Numbered from the stretch's first letter, positions 11,818-22,611 are shown. The stretch is DNA of 64,000 nt from Liolophura sinensis (GCF_032854445.1 NW_027018056.1:35421-99420), one strand, 5' to 3'. Notes: generated from the sequence alone by a model not told the origin. Made by a program: numbers and translations.

Positions 11818-12878
11818 GTGAACCAACCTCGGATTGAGTCTCTCTTCAGTGGGGCGTGCACTGAAAAGGTAACTGCTAGTACTAACTCTGATATAGTCCA
11901 AAATGAAAATTCGAAGACGTCACCTGGAATTCCTGCTAGTAGTAACCTTGCTCAGCCCTCAAGAACGGCAATATCAAGATTTTCAGGAAAACGTAAACTG
12001 AATCTGGTCGCCAAAAATCCCAGCATTAAAAGATTGAATTCATTACCCGACATTCAGTCCCTAATTTGTGCTGATCGATGTGAGGACGAAACCGAGTTAT
12101 ACGAGGTAACAAACGTCAAGGCTGGAACTGACACTAACTTTCTTACCGAGAGCATATTGACACCTCAAGTCAGCAAACATCTAAATTGCCTAATCCTGAA
12201 TGCTGTAGAAACGGCTTTAAAACCACTAATTGAGCTAGTATCGTCGAGTAAGAATGACATAACAACCCTTGCACGTAAAAGTTGACAGTCTACAACTAGA
12301 AATTGCTGACAGGGATAAGACAATTTGTGAATGTAAGGCTGAAATATCAGATCTAAAATCTGAACTGGCAATCGTCAATTCCCTACTCAGAAAAAGCTCA
12401 GAAGAAAATATGCGACAAAAGGATGAATTCCAGTCCCTTTTAGACAGCCGAACAATATAGTAGACGAGAGTGTCTGCGGATTTCTGGCCTTTCACTTCAA
12501 CCAGGTGAAACGACTGATGACGCGGTGTGCCGACTTGCAAGTCATCTTAATATTGAAATGTGTAAAAAAGATATCTCGCGTTCACATTTTATTGGAAAAA
12601 ACCAGTCCCAGATAATCGTTAGGTTTGTTTCGTACCGAACCAGATCTGAACTGATTAGAGCACGTCCATTACTGAAGAGCGCCAATGGTTACACAGGGGT
12701 GTATATAAATGAAGATCTCACGAAAACTAGGTATAAGCTCTTTAAAAGATTACTTCAAAAGAAGAAAGAAGGTGTGATTTTCTCAGCCTGGACACACGAC
12801 GGAAATGTGTTCTATTGTTCCCAAGACGGGGGAGTGAAGGTGCAGGTGGCTTCTGAATGGGATCTCGAGAACATGTAA
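11818..12878 (+). pseudogene. LINE ORF1 copy 1 (coiled coil + RRM-like RNA-binding protein), frame-broken
   Basis: ORF1 products of L1/CR1-like elements are nucleic-acid chaperones that coat the element RNA. The coding region lies in three frames. Frame one (11818-12285, about 155 codons) is Ser/Thr-rich and starts NQPRIESLFS. Frame two (about 12266-12460) is a heptad-rich coiled coil (DSLQLEIADRDKTI, then Leu/Glu/Lys-rich). Frame three (open from 12444 to 12878) begins AEQYSRRECLRISGL, the hallmark entry to the L1-type RRM, and ends with a basic C-terminal domain containing INEDLTKTRYKLFKRLLQ. Each shift is +1, at about 12262-12285 and at 12446, as if one base had been gained at each site. 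In this copy the expected ATG is GTG, so it probably cannot initiate here. The protein is almost certainly non-functional. Confidence 0.85.
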
Positions 12879-13569
12879 TCAACCTGGTCAAATCACTTTT
12901 CCCGTGCAGGATACAGGAGTGTTCATACTTTAATCATTAAAGACAGCCGACCGATGTGCTTTCTGTATAGTAACTCTGACTGTACATGCGTGTCTACTAA
13001 CACAAAAGTGCGGTCTGCTGCCGTAACTTACGTAATAGCAGATAATATGTACGCTACTCCAACACAAACTGCTGCTCAATGTCTCTCTCTAAAACACTTG
13101 ACTTGATCAACAATATAGTACTCACAACGAATTGGTCTTTGTGACGGTTAACAAAACGTACAATCTATTTGTATTGTCTTTGACCATTTTTCAGTATCCT
13201 TCCAGTGAGCCCAAATCGTTGTTTATCCGATAAGTAGATAAATAATTACCATTCAAAACTATACGGAAGATTGGCCCTCATTTCTGATTAATAGTTGTCT
13301 CCTTTAGGCAAATCCCAATTCTCTATATATAAGTTGAAAATACTCACCTTAGTGATAATATTTGTAAACAAACTGTCATTGTTAATAAATTCCTCATGAT
13401 ACTTTATTGTGCCAGTAACCCACCTCTCCCTATACGCTTCTGTCTGGGACTGGTGCTTCTGAGGACGTACTATGTACGCACCTTTACACCTCATATTTTT
13501 TGTGATTTATTTTGAAATTCTTACTTGTATGTACTGGACTATGTTACACGTGATCTTACCGATAACTAC
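12879..13569 (+). other. LINE copy 1 inter-ORF spacer (275-bp shorter than copies 2 and 3)
   Basis: About 690 bases separate ORF1 from the first ORF2 ATG. I see no domain-bearing frame; a 68-codon frame on the minus strand (13288-13494) has no recognisable content. At 13140-13143 the bases TGTG replace 279 bases found in copies 2 and 3. Whether copy 1 lost the segment or the other two gained it cannot be decided from this window. Confidence 0.7.
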
Positions 13570-16515
13570 ATGCGTAATAAACAAAAATTCGAGCTGTTAT
13601 CAAGTGAGTACGATGGTAACCAGGCTAGAACATGTGCTTCTTTCTTTCTTAAATGTTGTTACGTCATGGATTACCTAAGTCAATATCGTGTGGCAATCGG
13701 GACTTGGTATAACTTTGTGTGCTGTAAAAGCAGGGTGCACCTAATCAAACTTATAAACTTGCTGAATGAATTAACAGTGATTTGTAATGCTACTGACTCT
13801 TTACTATTTTGTGTTATTATAGGTATTCTTTGTAGGTTAAACAACTTGAATTACGTTTTAATTGTCATTATCGCATTACTGCTGCGATGCGGAGATATAC
13901 ATAAAAATCCGGGACCACCAAGCTCGCATAACTTAAGATGTTGTCATTTTAATGCTAGGAGCCTTCTGGCTCAGTCTGATGATCAAATGTCATCATATTC
14001 TAAGTTAGACGAAGTCTCAACCGTACTTGTAAATGAACATGATTACGATATTATTTGTGTAACAGAAACTTGGCTTAGTTCTGCCATACCAGATGAAAGA
14101 GTTAATATAGAAGGGTACTACATTATAAGGAAAGGCAGAGATATTCATGGTGGGGGTGTTGCCATTTATTGTAAGTCATCATTGAATATCACACGCAGAT
14201 TAGATCTTGAAAATGAAAATGAAATGCTATGGATTACAATTGAATTGTTCAATAGAAGTGTATTAGTTGCTGTATGTTACCGCCCTCCTAACCAATCAAC
14301 GGAATCACGGGATCTTTTTATTGATAACTTTGATTCTACTCTTACTTCTGTTATATCAGAAAACCCACATGCTTTACTAATATTTGGTGATTTTAACGAT
14401 CGCTGCACTGATTGGAATAAATACCATGATAAGAGTGAATTAAAAATGAAACTTTTCGACCTTTTGGCTGGAAAAAATTTATTTCAAATACTGAATGAGC
14501 CGACAAGATATACGGAAGATAGTGCTTATTTATTAGATCTAATAATCACTGACAATATGAGATATGTAATAGATTACGGAGTGGCTTGTCCCATGGCTAA
14601 TCTTGACCACTGCACGATCTATTGTAAACTGGATGTTCTTTGCAATGATAAACCTAAATCTTTTAAAAGACATGTATGGGACCTTAAATGTGCTGATATA
14701 GACCGTCTACGTAACTTACTGTCTGTCTCACCCTGGGATATATGTGACGTTTTCACTGATATAAGTGACAAAGTGTATGCATGGTCAAATCTTTTTCTGT
14801 CATGCAGTAAGGAAACTATCCCAAATAAAGAAATTACCGTGAGACCTCGCGACAAGCCCTGGATGACCAATGATGTGCGATATAAGTTACGAATTCGAAA
14901 CAGATGCTTTAAAAAGTATAAAAGATCTAAAAATGAAAAAGATAAATTTCGCTTCTATATAGCCAGAAGGGAGGCCAACACAGCCAAAAGAGAGGCTATT
15001 CGTCGCTATGCTACACGTCTAAAAACCAAACTATCTGACCCAAATCTAGATACCAAGACTTACTGGTCTTCAATGAAATCAATGTTGGGTTCTAAAGCAA
15101 AACCTCCAATACCACCACTACTTGTAAATGGTAAAAATGTGTCCAGTGATATTGATAAGGCCAATGCTTTCTGTGCATTCTTTGCATCACATTCTGACCT
15201 TCCATCTCCTGTCCCCGACTTGCCGGACTTCTCCTTCGTTACTACAACTCGTTTAAACAGTATACAAATAACTGAAAAGGAAGTCGGCCAGTGTCTCAGT
15301 TCGTTAAATACACAAAAGGCATCAGGTCCGGATGGGATCAGTAATTTTATGTTGCAGAGTGCAGCAGGAAGTATAACACCCTCGCTTACTAAACTATTTA
15401 ACTCTTCATTACAAAACGGCGTCTTTCCGTCCGCGTGGAAAAGGTGCCGCGTTTGCCCAGTATTTAAAAAAGGTGATCGACATTGTATTTCTAACTACAG
15501 ACCAGTATGTCTTCATCCATCGATATCCAAAGTATTTGAAAAAGTCGTCTATAAACATTTATATCAATATCTTACGATAAACAATATTCTTATTCCTCAC
15601 AATGCAGGATTCAAAAGTGGTGATTCAACTATCTGTCAACTAACTAAAATCGTCCATAATATTTATAAAGGTTTAGACAACGGTAATGATATGTGTTTGG
15701 TATTCTTGGATGTGAGCAAAGCCTTTGACAAGGTTTGGCACACAGGTTTACTATTTAAGTTGAGGCAGATGGGTATTGGAGGAATGTTACTGGCGTGGAT
15801 AAATGATTACTTATCTGATCGATCAATCTCTGTTTGCCTCAACGGTAAAGAATCTAGCTCGAATCCTACGTACTCAGGAGTTCCTCAGGGCTCTGTACTT
15901 GGTCCTTTGTTGTTTCTTATCTTCATAAATGATATAAATACTAATATTGAATGTGACATAAATATATTTGCTGACGACACATCCTTGTTAGAAGAAATTA
16001 AAGATTTACCAGTCTCAGAAACTAGACTGAACCGTGACCTTAGCAAGTTAGCATCGTGGGCAAATCAATGGTGTGTCACATTCAATGCTCTTAAGACAGT
16101 TTATTTACTTGTATCATTAAAGGGAAATCCTTCCTATCCCAAACTGTATCTTAATGGCACGGAGGTGAAGAGCGTTCAGTCCCACAAACACCTTGGGATC
16201 TTTTTACAACACAATGGGAAATGGGACGAACACATTAGAAACTTAGTTAATAAATGTAACAAAAAACTGAGTATTCTCAACCGATGTAAGAAATGCCTTA
16301 CCCGAAAATGTTTGAAAACTCTATACTTCAGTCAAATAAGATCTACCATCGAATATGGTGACATCCTGTTTGATAATTGCGGTATAGTGTTGTCTCAAAA
16401 ACTTGAAACAATTCAGCGAAGAGCTGCTCTTCTCTGTTCTGGGGGCCTACGTCGGACATCGTATAGTAAATTATTAAATGAACTAAGATGGGAACCCGCT
16501 TTATGTGAGACGTAG
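13570..16515 (+). CDS. LINE ORF2 copy 1: endonuclease-reverse transcriptase, C-terminally frameshifted
   Basis: ORF2 nicks target DNA and reverse-transcribes the element RNA there. The frame is open from 13516, but its first ATG is at 13570 (981 codons; residues counted from there). A hydrophobic N-terminal stretch precedes the 2A-like GDIHKNPGP (108-116). The APE-type endonuclease follows: N128 in FNARSL, E166 in VTETWL, GGGVAIY, CYRPPNQS, GDFND (D274, N276), and the terminal D346-H347 pair. The reverse transcriptase has KASGPDG (about 583-589), motif A FLDVSKAFDK with D714, SGVPQGS (about 769-775), FADD (800-803) and HLGIFL. All catalytic residues are intact and no stop interrupts them. The frame ends at TAG 16513-16515, just past RWEP, because of an extra C near 16495-16497. 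The rest of the protein lies in other frames. Copies 2 and 3 have Glu instead of Lys at residue 401. Confidence 0.93.
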   Translation: MRNKQKFELLSSEYDGNQARTCASFFLKCCYVMDYLSQYRVAIGTWYNFVCCKSRVHLIKLINLLNELTVICNATDSLLFCVIIGILCRLNNLNYVLIVIIALLLRCGDIHKNPGPPSSHNLRCCHFNARSLLAQSDDQMSSYSKLDEVSTVLVNEHDYDIICVTETWLSSAIPDERVNIEGYYIIRKGRDIHGGGVAIYCKSSLNITRRLDLENENEMLWITIELFNRSVLVAVCYRPPNQSTESRDLFIDNFDSTLTSVISENPHALLIFGDFNDRCTDWNKYHDKSELKMKLFDLLAGKNLFQILNEPTRYTEDSAYLLDLIITDNMRYVIDYGVACPMANLDHCTIYCKLDVLCNDKPKSFKRHVWDLKCADIDRLRNLLSVSPWDICDVFTDISDKVYAWSNLFLSCSKETIPNKEITVRPRDKPWMTNDVRYKLRIRNRCFKKYKRSKNEKDKFRFYIARREANTAKREAIRRYATRLKTKLSDPNLDTKTYWSSMKSMLGSKAKPPIPPLLVNGKNVSSDIDKANAFCAFFASHSDLPSPVPDLPDFSFVTTTRLNSIQITEKEVGQCLSSLNTQKASGPDGISNFMLQSAAGSITPSLTKLFNSSLQNGVFPSAWKRCRVCPVFKKGDRHCISNYRPVCLHPSISKVFEKVVYKHLYQYLTINNILIPHNAGFKSGDSTICQLTKIVHNIYKGLDNGNDMCLVFLDVSKAFDKVWHTGLLFKLRQMGIGGMLLAWINDYLSDRSISVCLNGKESSSNPTYSGVPQGSVLGPLLFLIFINDINTNIECDINIFADDTSLLEEIKDLPVSETRLNRDLSKLASWANQWCVTFNALKTVYLLVSLKGNPSYPKLYLNGTEVKSVQSHKHLGIFLQHNGKWDEHIRNLVNKCNKKLSILNRCKKCLTRKCLKTLYFSQIRSTIEYGDILFDNCGIVLSQKLETIQRRAALLCSGGLRRTSYSKLLNELRWEPALCET
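13891..13917 (+). other. 2A-like peptide motif GDIHKNPGP in ORF2 copy 1
   Basis: The nine residues match the 2A consensus D-(V/I)-E-x-N-P-G-P except that His replaces Glu. 2A peptides make the ribosome skip the Gly-Pro bond, and 2A-like sequences are known at the N-termini of APE-type non-LTR ORFs. The preceding ~28 residues are strongly hydrophobic (NYVLIVIIALLLRC just before). Processing at this site would free the endonuclease-RT from the N-terminal leader. Activity with His at this position is uncertain. Confidence 0.6.
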
Positions 16516-17195
16516 ATCCCACAGAATTCTTCTTTTCCCTAAAATTATAAATGGGCTATCGCCTCCTTATTTGAAAAAATTACTACCATGCGGAAATGAA
16601 GCTGTCGTCAGTACATACAATCTACGAAATAAGCACAACATCCGTCTTCCCAAAGGTCGTATCCAGTTGTACATGTCGTCATTTATTCCCCAAACAATTA
16701 AAGATTGGAATTCAATACGACTCTCTAGAAAAGCTTAAATCCTATCTTAAACCTAGTTTTGTTGACAGCATTACTATTTCCGTACTGTACGATTCTTTTG
16801 TAACATTTTCCTCGATACTGTATTGTAGGATGCGGATGGGACTGAGCGCTCTTCACGCAGACTTATTTACCAATGGCCTTTCAGATAACCAGTCTGGTCA
16901 TAAATGTAATTACAAATGTGAAAATTCTCATCATTTTCTTATTGAATGTCCCGCATATGCCGCTCAAAGGAAGCACATGTTCGACAGGTTTACTAAAACG
17001 AATTCTCCAAATGCTCACTTATCTATTTTCCTTCCGCATTGCTCAAAACATATCTCAAATATTTTACTTTTTGGATCAAATGACCTATCTCTTAAAGACA
17101 ATAAAACCATATTCTGTTCTGTGCACAAATTCGTTCAAGATACTCGAAGATTTATCCATCGTACTCACCAAATAGTTCAAACAAGCTCCTTTTAA
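16505..17195 (+). pseudogene. LINE ORF2 copy 1 C-terminal region with CCHC-type knuckle, out of frame
   Basis: This continues ORF2 after the first frame break. In the frame of 16505 the sequence reads PLYVRRRSHRILLF then KIINGLSPPYLKKLLP, the usual region after the RT thumb in this LINE group, to stop at 16736-16738. A second +1 shift (around 16715-16728, just after DWNSIRLS) moves to the frame ending at 17195, which reads EKLKSYLKPSF and then a CCHC-like knuckle C-x3-C-x4-H-x4-C at 16905-16949, as in CNYKCENSHHFLIEC. Such knuckles close many R1/CR1-type ORF2 proteins and probably bind nucleic acid. Without both frame corrections the product lacks this domain. Confidence 0.82.
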
Positions 17196-17454
17196 GGTAC
17201 AAAGTGCTAAGACTGAAACCCATTCCTAAATCTGTTTATATAATCGGTACTTAATGCAGTATATGAGTGTGTGCAGTATTGGATGCCTATGTGTATTGTA
17301 AATATTGTAAATATTTTATTCTTCACTATCAAGTTTTAATTATATAAATGTATGATGTATATAAGTTTGAGGAGACCCCCTAGTGATCCATGGGTTGTGG
17401 GATATCCTCAGTAAACAAATAAAGAATTAAATTAAAAATTAAATTAAATTAATA
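17196..17454 (+). terminator. LINE copy 1 3' UTR, possible hairpin, AATAAA and TTAAA-type tail
   Basis: The 3' UTR holds a potential stem-loop at 17369-17409 (GAGGA pairing TCCTC, with ACCC/GGGT possible inside), then AATAAA at 17418-17423 and an AT tail built of TTAAA/ATTAA units up to the satellite junction. Elements of the L2/CR1 type commonly have a 3' stem-loop read by their reverse transcriptase and a microsatellite tail rather than poly(A). The hairpin is predicted by eye only. Confidence 0.6.
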
Positions 17455-20400
17455 CTGCTGGTAAGAGGCTAATCCGACGTATTTTGTGACGAGAAATCGA
17501 ATGGTGCAAACCGCGTTGCTCTCCGACCAATACTTTTGGCTGTAGCCACAAATGAATAATCAATGATGTCAAGATCACGTGCCCAGCAACGGCTCTTACT
17601 CCATGGAAACCAAGGAAATTTGCAATTTTTCAACAGCTGGAGATGCCTGGCCCAATTGCGCATCCTTTGGCACCTTATTGATGTGGGTCAGTGTTCAATT
17701 GTACTTTTTACAGCGGATTGTATCAAGTACCTTGTGTTTTTTTTATATACAAATGGTGTGGTTTTTCTACATGTAGATAAAGACATTGAGTTTGTCTTCG
17801 ACTTAGGAGTAAGACATTTGCTGGGTGAGTTAAATGGGCTTGGCCCAAAGATTTGACGTCGTCTGGGCTACCGAAGGGCACATAACTTATAATGAAATGT
17901 TGAATATAGTAATGACCAGTCGCGATTGTACATAGTTAATGTAGCCGATTTCAATTAGCAAAAAGACCAGGCAAAAATCCAAAAGTGGAAAAACTGTTCC
18001 AATGCTGCTGGTAAGAGGCTAATCCGACGTATTTTGTGACGAGAAATCGAATGGTGCAAACCGCGTTGCTCTCCGACCAATACTTTTGGCTGTAGCCACA
18101 AATGAATAATCAATGATGTCAAGATCACGTGCCCAGCAACGGCTCTTACTCCATGGAAACCATAGAAATTTGCAATTTTTCAACAGCTGGAGATGCCTGG
18201 CCCAATTGCGCATCTTTTGGCACCTTATTGATGTGGGTCAGTGTTCAATTGTACTTTTTACAGCGGATTGTATCAAGTACCTTGTGTTTTTGTTATATAC
18301 AAATGGTGTGGTTTTTCTACATGTAGATAAAGACATTGAGTTTGTCTTCGACTTAGAAGTAAGACATTTGCTGGGTGAGTTAAATGGGCTTGGCCCAAAG
18401 ATTTGACGTCGTCTGGGCTACCGAAGGGCACATAACTTATAATGAAAAGTTGAATATAGTAATGACCAGTCGCGATTGTACATAGTTAATGTAGCCGATT
18501 TCAATTAGCAAAATGAGCAGGCAAAAATCCAAAAGTGGAAAAACTGTTCCAATGCTGCTGGTAAGAGGCTAATCCGACGTATTTTGTGACGAGAAATCGA
18601 ATGGTGCAAACCGCGTTGCTCTCCGACCAATACTTTTGGCTGTAGCCACAAATGAATAATCAATGATGTCAAGATCACGTGCCCAGCAACGGCTCTTACT
18701 CCATGGAAACCAAGGAAATTTGCAATTTTTCAACAGCTGGAGATGCCTGGCCCAATTGCGCATCCTTTGGCACCTTATTGATGTGGGTCAGTGTTCAATT
18801 GTACTTTTTACAGCGGATTGTATCAAGTACCTTTTGTTTTTTTTTATATACAAATGGTGTGGTTTTTCTGCATGTAGATAAAGACATTGAGTTTGTCTTC
18901 GACTTAGAAGTAAGACATTTGCTGGGTGAGTTAAATGGGCTTGGCCCAAAGATTTGACGTCGTCTGGGCTACCGAAGGGCACATAACTTATAATGAAAAG
19001 TTGAATATAGTAATGACCAGTCGCGATTGTACATAGTTAATGTAGCCGATTTCAATTAGCAAAATGAGCAGGCAAAAATCCAAAAGTGGAAAAACTGTTC
19101 CAATGCTGCTGGTAAGAGACTAATCCGACGTATTTTGTGACGAGAAATCGAATGGTGCAAACCGCGTTGCTCTCCGACCAATACTTTTGGCTGTAGCCAC
19201 AAATGAATAATCAATGATGTCAAGATCACGTGCCCAGCAACGGCTCTTACTCCATGGAAACCAAGGAAATTTGCAATTTTTCAACAGCTGGAGATGCCTG
19301 GCCCAATTGCGCATCCTTTGGCACCTTATTGATGTGGGTCAGTGTTCAATTGTACTTTTTACAGCGGATTGTATCAAGTACCTTGTGTTTTTTTTATATA
19401 CAAATGGTGTGGTTTTTCTACATGTAGATAAAGACATTGAGTTTGTCTTCGATTTAGAAGTAAGACATTTGGTGGGTGAGTTAATTGGGCTTGGCCCAAA
19501 GATTTGACGTCGTCTGGGCTACCGAAGGGCACATAACTTATAATGAAATGTTGAATATAGTAATGACCAGTCGCGATTGTACATAGTTAATGTAGCCGAT
19601 TTCAATTAGCAAAAAGACCAGGCAAAAATCCAAAAGTAGAAAAACTGTTCCAATGCTGCTGGTAAGAGGCTAATCCGACGTATTTTGTGACGAAAAATCG
19701 AATGGTGCAAACCGCGTTGCTCTCCGACCAATACTTTTGGCTGTAGCCACAAATGAATAATCAATGATGTCAAGATCACGTGCCCAGCAACGGCTCTTAC
19801 TCCATGGAAACCAAGGAAATTTGCAATTTTTCAACAGCTGGAGATGCCTGGCCCAATTGCGCATCCTTTGGCACCTTATTGATGTGGGTCAGTGTTCAAT
19901 TGTACTTTTTACAGCGGATTGTATCAAGTACCTTTTGTTTTTTTTATATACAAATGGTGTGGTTTTTATGCATGTAGATAAAGACATTGAGTTTGTCTTC
20001 GACTTAGAAGTAAGACATTTGTTGGGTGAGTTAAATGGGCTTGGCCCAAAGATTTGACGTCGTCTGGGCTACCGAAGGGCACATAACTTATAATGAAAAG
20101 TTGAATATAGTAATGACCAGTCGCGATTGTACATAGTTAATGTAGCCGATTTCAATTCGCAAAAAGACCAGGCAAAAATCCAAAAGTAGAAAAACTGTTC
20201 CAATGCTGCTGGTAAGAGGCTAATCCGACGTATTTTGTGACGAGAAATCGAATGGTGCAAACCGCGTTGCTCTCCAACCAATACTTTTGGCTGTAGCCAC
20301 AAATGAATAATCAATGATGTCAAGATCACGTGCCCAGCAACGGCTCTTACTCCATGGAAACCAAGGAAATTTGCAATTTTTCAACAGCTGGAGATGCCTG

Positions 20401-21307
20401 GCCCAATTGCGCATCCTTTGGCACCTTATTGATGTGGGTCAGTGTTCAATTGTACTTTTTACAGCGGATTGTATCAAGTACCTTGTGTTTTTTTTATATG
20501 CAAATGGTGTGGTTTTTCTACATGTAGATAAAGACATTAAGTTTGTCTTCGACTTAGAAGTAAGACATTTGCTGGGTGAGTTAAATGGGCTTGGCCCAAA
20601 GATTTGACGTCGTCTGGGCTACCGAAGGGCACATAACTTATAATGAAATGTTGAATATAGTAATGACCAGTCGCGATTGTACATAGTTAATGTAGCCGAT
20701 TTCAATTCGCAAAAAGACCAGGCAAAAATCCAAAAGTAGAAAAACTGTTCCAATGCTGCTGGTAAGAGGCTAATCCAACGTATTTTGTGACGAGAAATCG
20801 AATGGTGCAAACCGCGTTGCTCTCCGACCAATACTTTTGGCTGTAGCCACAAATGAATAATCAATGATGTCAAGATCACGTGCCCAGCAACGGCTCTTAC
20901 TCCATGGAAACCAAGGAAATTTGCAATTTTTCAACAGCTGGAGATGCCTGGCCCAATTGCGCATCCTTTGGCACCTTATTGATGTGGGTCAGTGTTCAAT
21001 TGTACTTTTTACAGCGGATTGTATCAAGTACCTTGTGTTTTTTTTATATACAAATGGTGTGGTTTTTCTACATGTAGATAAAGACATTGAGTTTGTCTTC
21101 GACTTAGAAGTAAGACATTTGTTGGGTGAGTTAAATGGGCTTGGCCCAAAGATTTGACGTCGTCTGGGCTGCCGAGGGGCACATAACTTATAATGAAAAG
21201 TTGAATATAGTAATGACCAGTCGCGATTGTACATAGTTAATGTAGCCGATTTCAATTAGCAAAGAGACCAGGCAAAAATCCAAAAGTGGAAAAACTGTTT
21301 CAATGCT
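17455..21307. repeat. 550-bp satellite array, segment 2 (7 monomers)
   Basis: Exactly seven monomers (3,853 bp) lie between LINE copies 1 and 2. Marker variants in order: GACTTAGGAGT (unit 1), TTTTTGTTATATAC (unit 2), TTCTGCATG (unit 3), ATTTGGTGGGTGAG (unit 4), TTTTTATGCATG (unit 5), ATATGCAAATGG with GACATTAAG (unit 6), and GGGCTGCCGA before the LINE (unit 7). These markers recur in segment 3, showing shared ancestry of the two inter-LINE arrays. No genes seen. Confidence 0.96.
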
Positions 21308-21550
21308 AACATAATTCACAAGATGGCGTCTATCGAATAAAACGGACCAGTGAGAGGTGGTAATCCTGGCTGACTTGAGAGTTTCCCTAAGTTGATTCAC
21401 ATATGTTTGTGTGGATATGTTCTACATTTGGTAATTTGGGCAATCAAGCGTGAAGATAGAGTTTATGAAGCAGAGAATTGCTAAAATCAGTGACTGCAAA
21501 AACAGTGCTTGTGACTTACCTGTTGATCCAGCCTGAACAACAACAACACC
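21308..21550 (+). promoter_or_regulatory. LINE copy 2 5' UTR with YY1-type site
   Basis: CAAGATGGCG at 21319-21328 is +12 to +21 from the element start, unchanged from the other copies. The rest of the leader, up to the ATG at 21551, is colinear with copy 1. The AACAACAACAACACC just before the ATG is a plain leader context. Promoter function is inferred. Confidence 0.5.
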
Positions 21551-22611
21551 ATGAACCAACCTCGGATTGAGTCTCTCTTCAGTGGGGCGTGCACTGAAAA
21601 GGTAACTGCTAGTACTAACTCTGATATAGTCCAAAATGAAAATTCGAAGACGTCACCTGGAATTCCTGCTAGTAGTAACCTTGCTCAGTCCTCAAGAACG
21701 GCAATATCAAGATTTTCAGGAAAACGTAAACTGAATCTGGTCGCCAAAAATCCCAGCATTAAAAGATTGAATTCATTACCCGACATTCAGTCCCTAATTT
21801 GTGCTGATCGATGTGAGGACGAAACCGAGTTATACGAGGTAACAAACGTCAAGGCTGGAACTGACACTAACTTTCTTACCGAGAGCATATTGACACCTCA
21901 AGTCAGCAAACATCTAAATTGCCTAATCCTGAATGCTGTAGAAACGGCTTTAAAACCACTAATTGAGCTAGTATCGTCGAGTAAGAATGACATAACAACC
22001 CTTGCACGTAAAAGTTGACAGTCTACAACTAGAAATTGCTGACAGGGATAAGACAATTTGTGAATGTAAGGCTGAAATATCATATCTAAAATCTGAACTG
22101 GCAATCGTCAATTCCCTACTCAGAAAAAGCTCAGAAGAAAATATGCGACAAAAGGATGAATTCCAGTCCCTTTTAGACAGCCGAACAATATAGTAGACGA
22201 GAGTGTCTGCGGATTTCTGGCCTTTCACTTCAACCAGGTGAAACGACTGATGACGCGGTGTGCCGACTTGCAAGTCATCTTAATATTGAAATGTGTAAAA
22301 AAGATATCTCGCGTTCACATTTTATTGGAAAAAACCAGTCCCAGATAATCGTTAGGTTTGTTTCGTACCGAACCAGATCTGAACTGATTAGAGCACGTCC
22401 ATTACTGAAGAGCGCCAATGGTTACACAGGGGTGTATATAAATGAAGATCTCACGAAAACTAGGTATAAGCTCTTTAAAAGATTACTTCAAAAGAAGAAA
22501 GAAGGTGTGATTTTCTCAGCCTGGACACACGACGGAAATGTGTTCTATTGTTCCCAAGACGGGGGAGTGAAGGTGCAGGTGGCTTCTGAATGGAATCTCG
22601 AGAACATGTAA
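21551..22611 (+). pseudogene. LINE ORF1 copy 2, frame-broken
   Basis: Same architecture as in copy 1 but with the ATG start intact (ACCATGAACC). The N-terminal Ser/Thr-rich part ends at 22018, the coiled-coil frame runs to 22193, and the QYSRRECLRISGL RRM-like part ends at 22611. The two +1 breaks are at the same bases as in the other copies. Shared differences from copy 1 include Ser for Pro in the N-terminal part, Tyr for Asp in the coiled coil (EISYLKSEL) and Asn for Asp near the C-terminus (WNLENM). These group copies 2 and 3. Not expected to give a full-length protein. Confidence 0.85.

Larger units (their letters stand above)
11575..17454 (+). mobile_element. LINE (APE-type non-LTR retrotransposon, CR1/L2/Jockey group), copy 1
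   Basis: A 5,880-bp element splits one satellite monomer: the left flank ends CCAATGCT and the right flank resumes CTGCTGGTAAG, giving at most a 2-bp (CT) target duplication. It has a 243-bp 5' leader with a YY1-type CAAGATGGCG at +12, a frame-broken ORF1, an inter-ORF spacer, ORF2 with endonuclease and reverse transcriptase, a 3' UTR with AATAAA, and a TTAAA-type tail instead of poly(A). No LTRs or terminal inverted repeats are present. Compared with copies 2 and 3 it lacks 275 bp in the spacer (replaced by 4 bases at 13140-13143) and has GTG in place of the ORF1 ATG. The exact clade needs a phylogeny. Confidence 0.95.
11575..21307. repeat. Composite higher-order repeat: LINE + 7 monomers (9,733 bp)
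   Basis: First unit of the LINE-bearing higher-order repeat. It differs from the next unit by four monomers (about 2,200 bp) and by the 275-bp spacer indel in the LINE. Unequal exchange within the satellite part would account for the monomer number difference. Confidence 0.82.

Noticed and set aside
12235-12540. 101-codon antisense frame over ORF1, and 83-codon antisense frames over ORF2
   Set aside because: They lie opposite recognised coding sequence and have no domain or start context; treated as shadows.
13525-13569. Upstream start for ORF2 at 13525
   Set aside because: The codon there is TTG; the first in-frame ATG is at 13570, which suits a eukaryotic element better.
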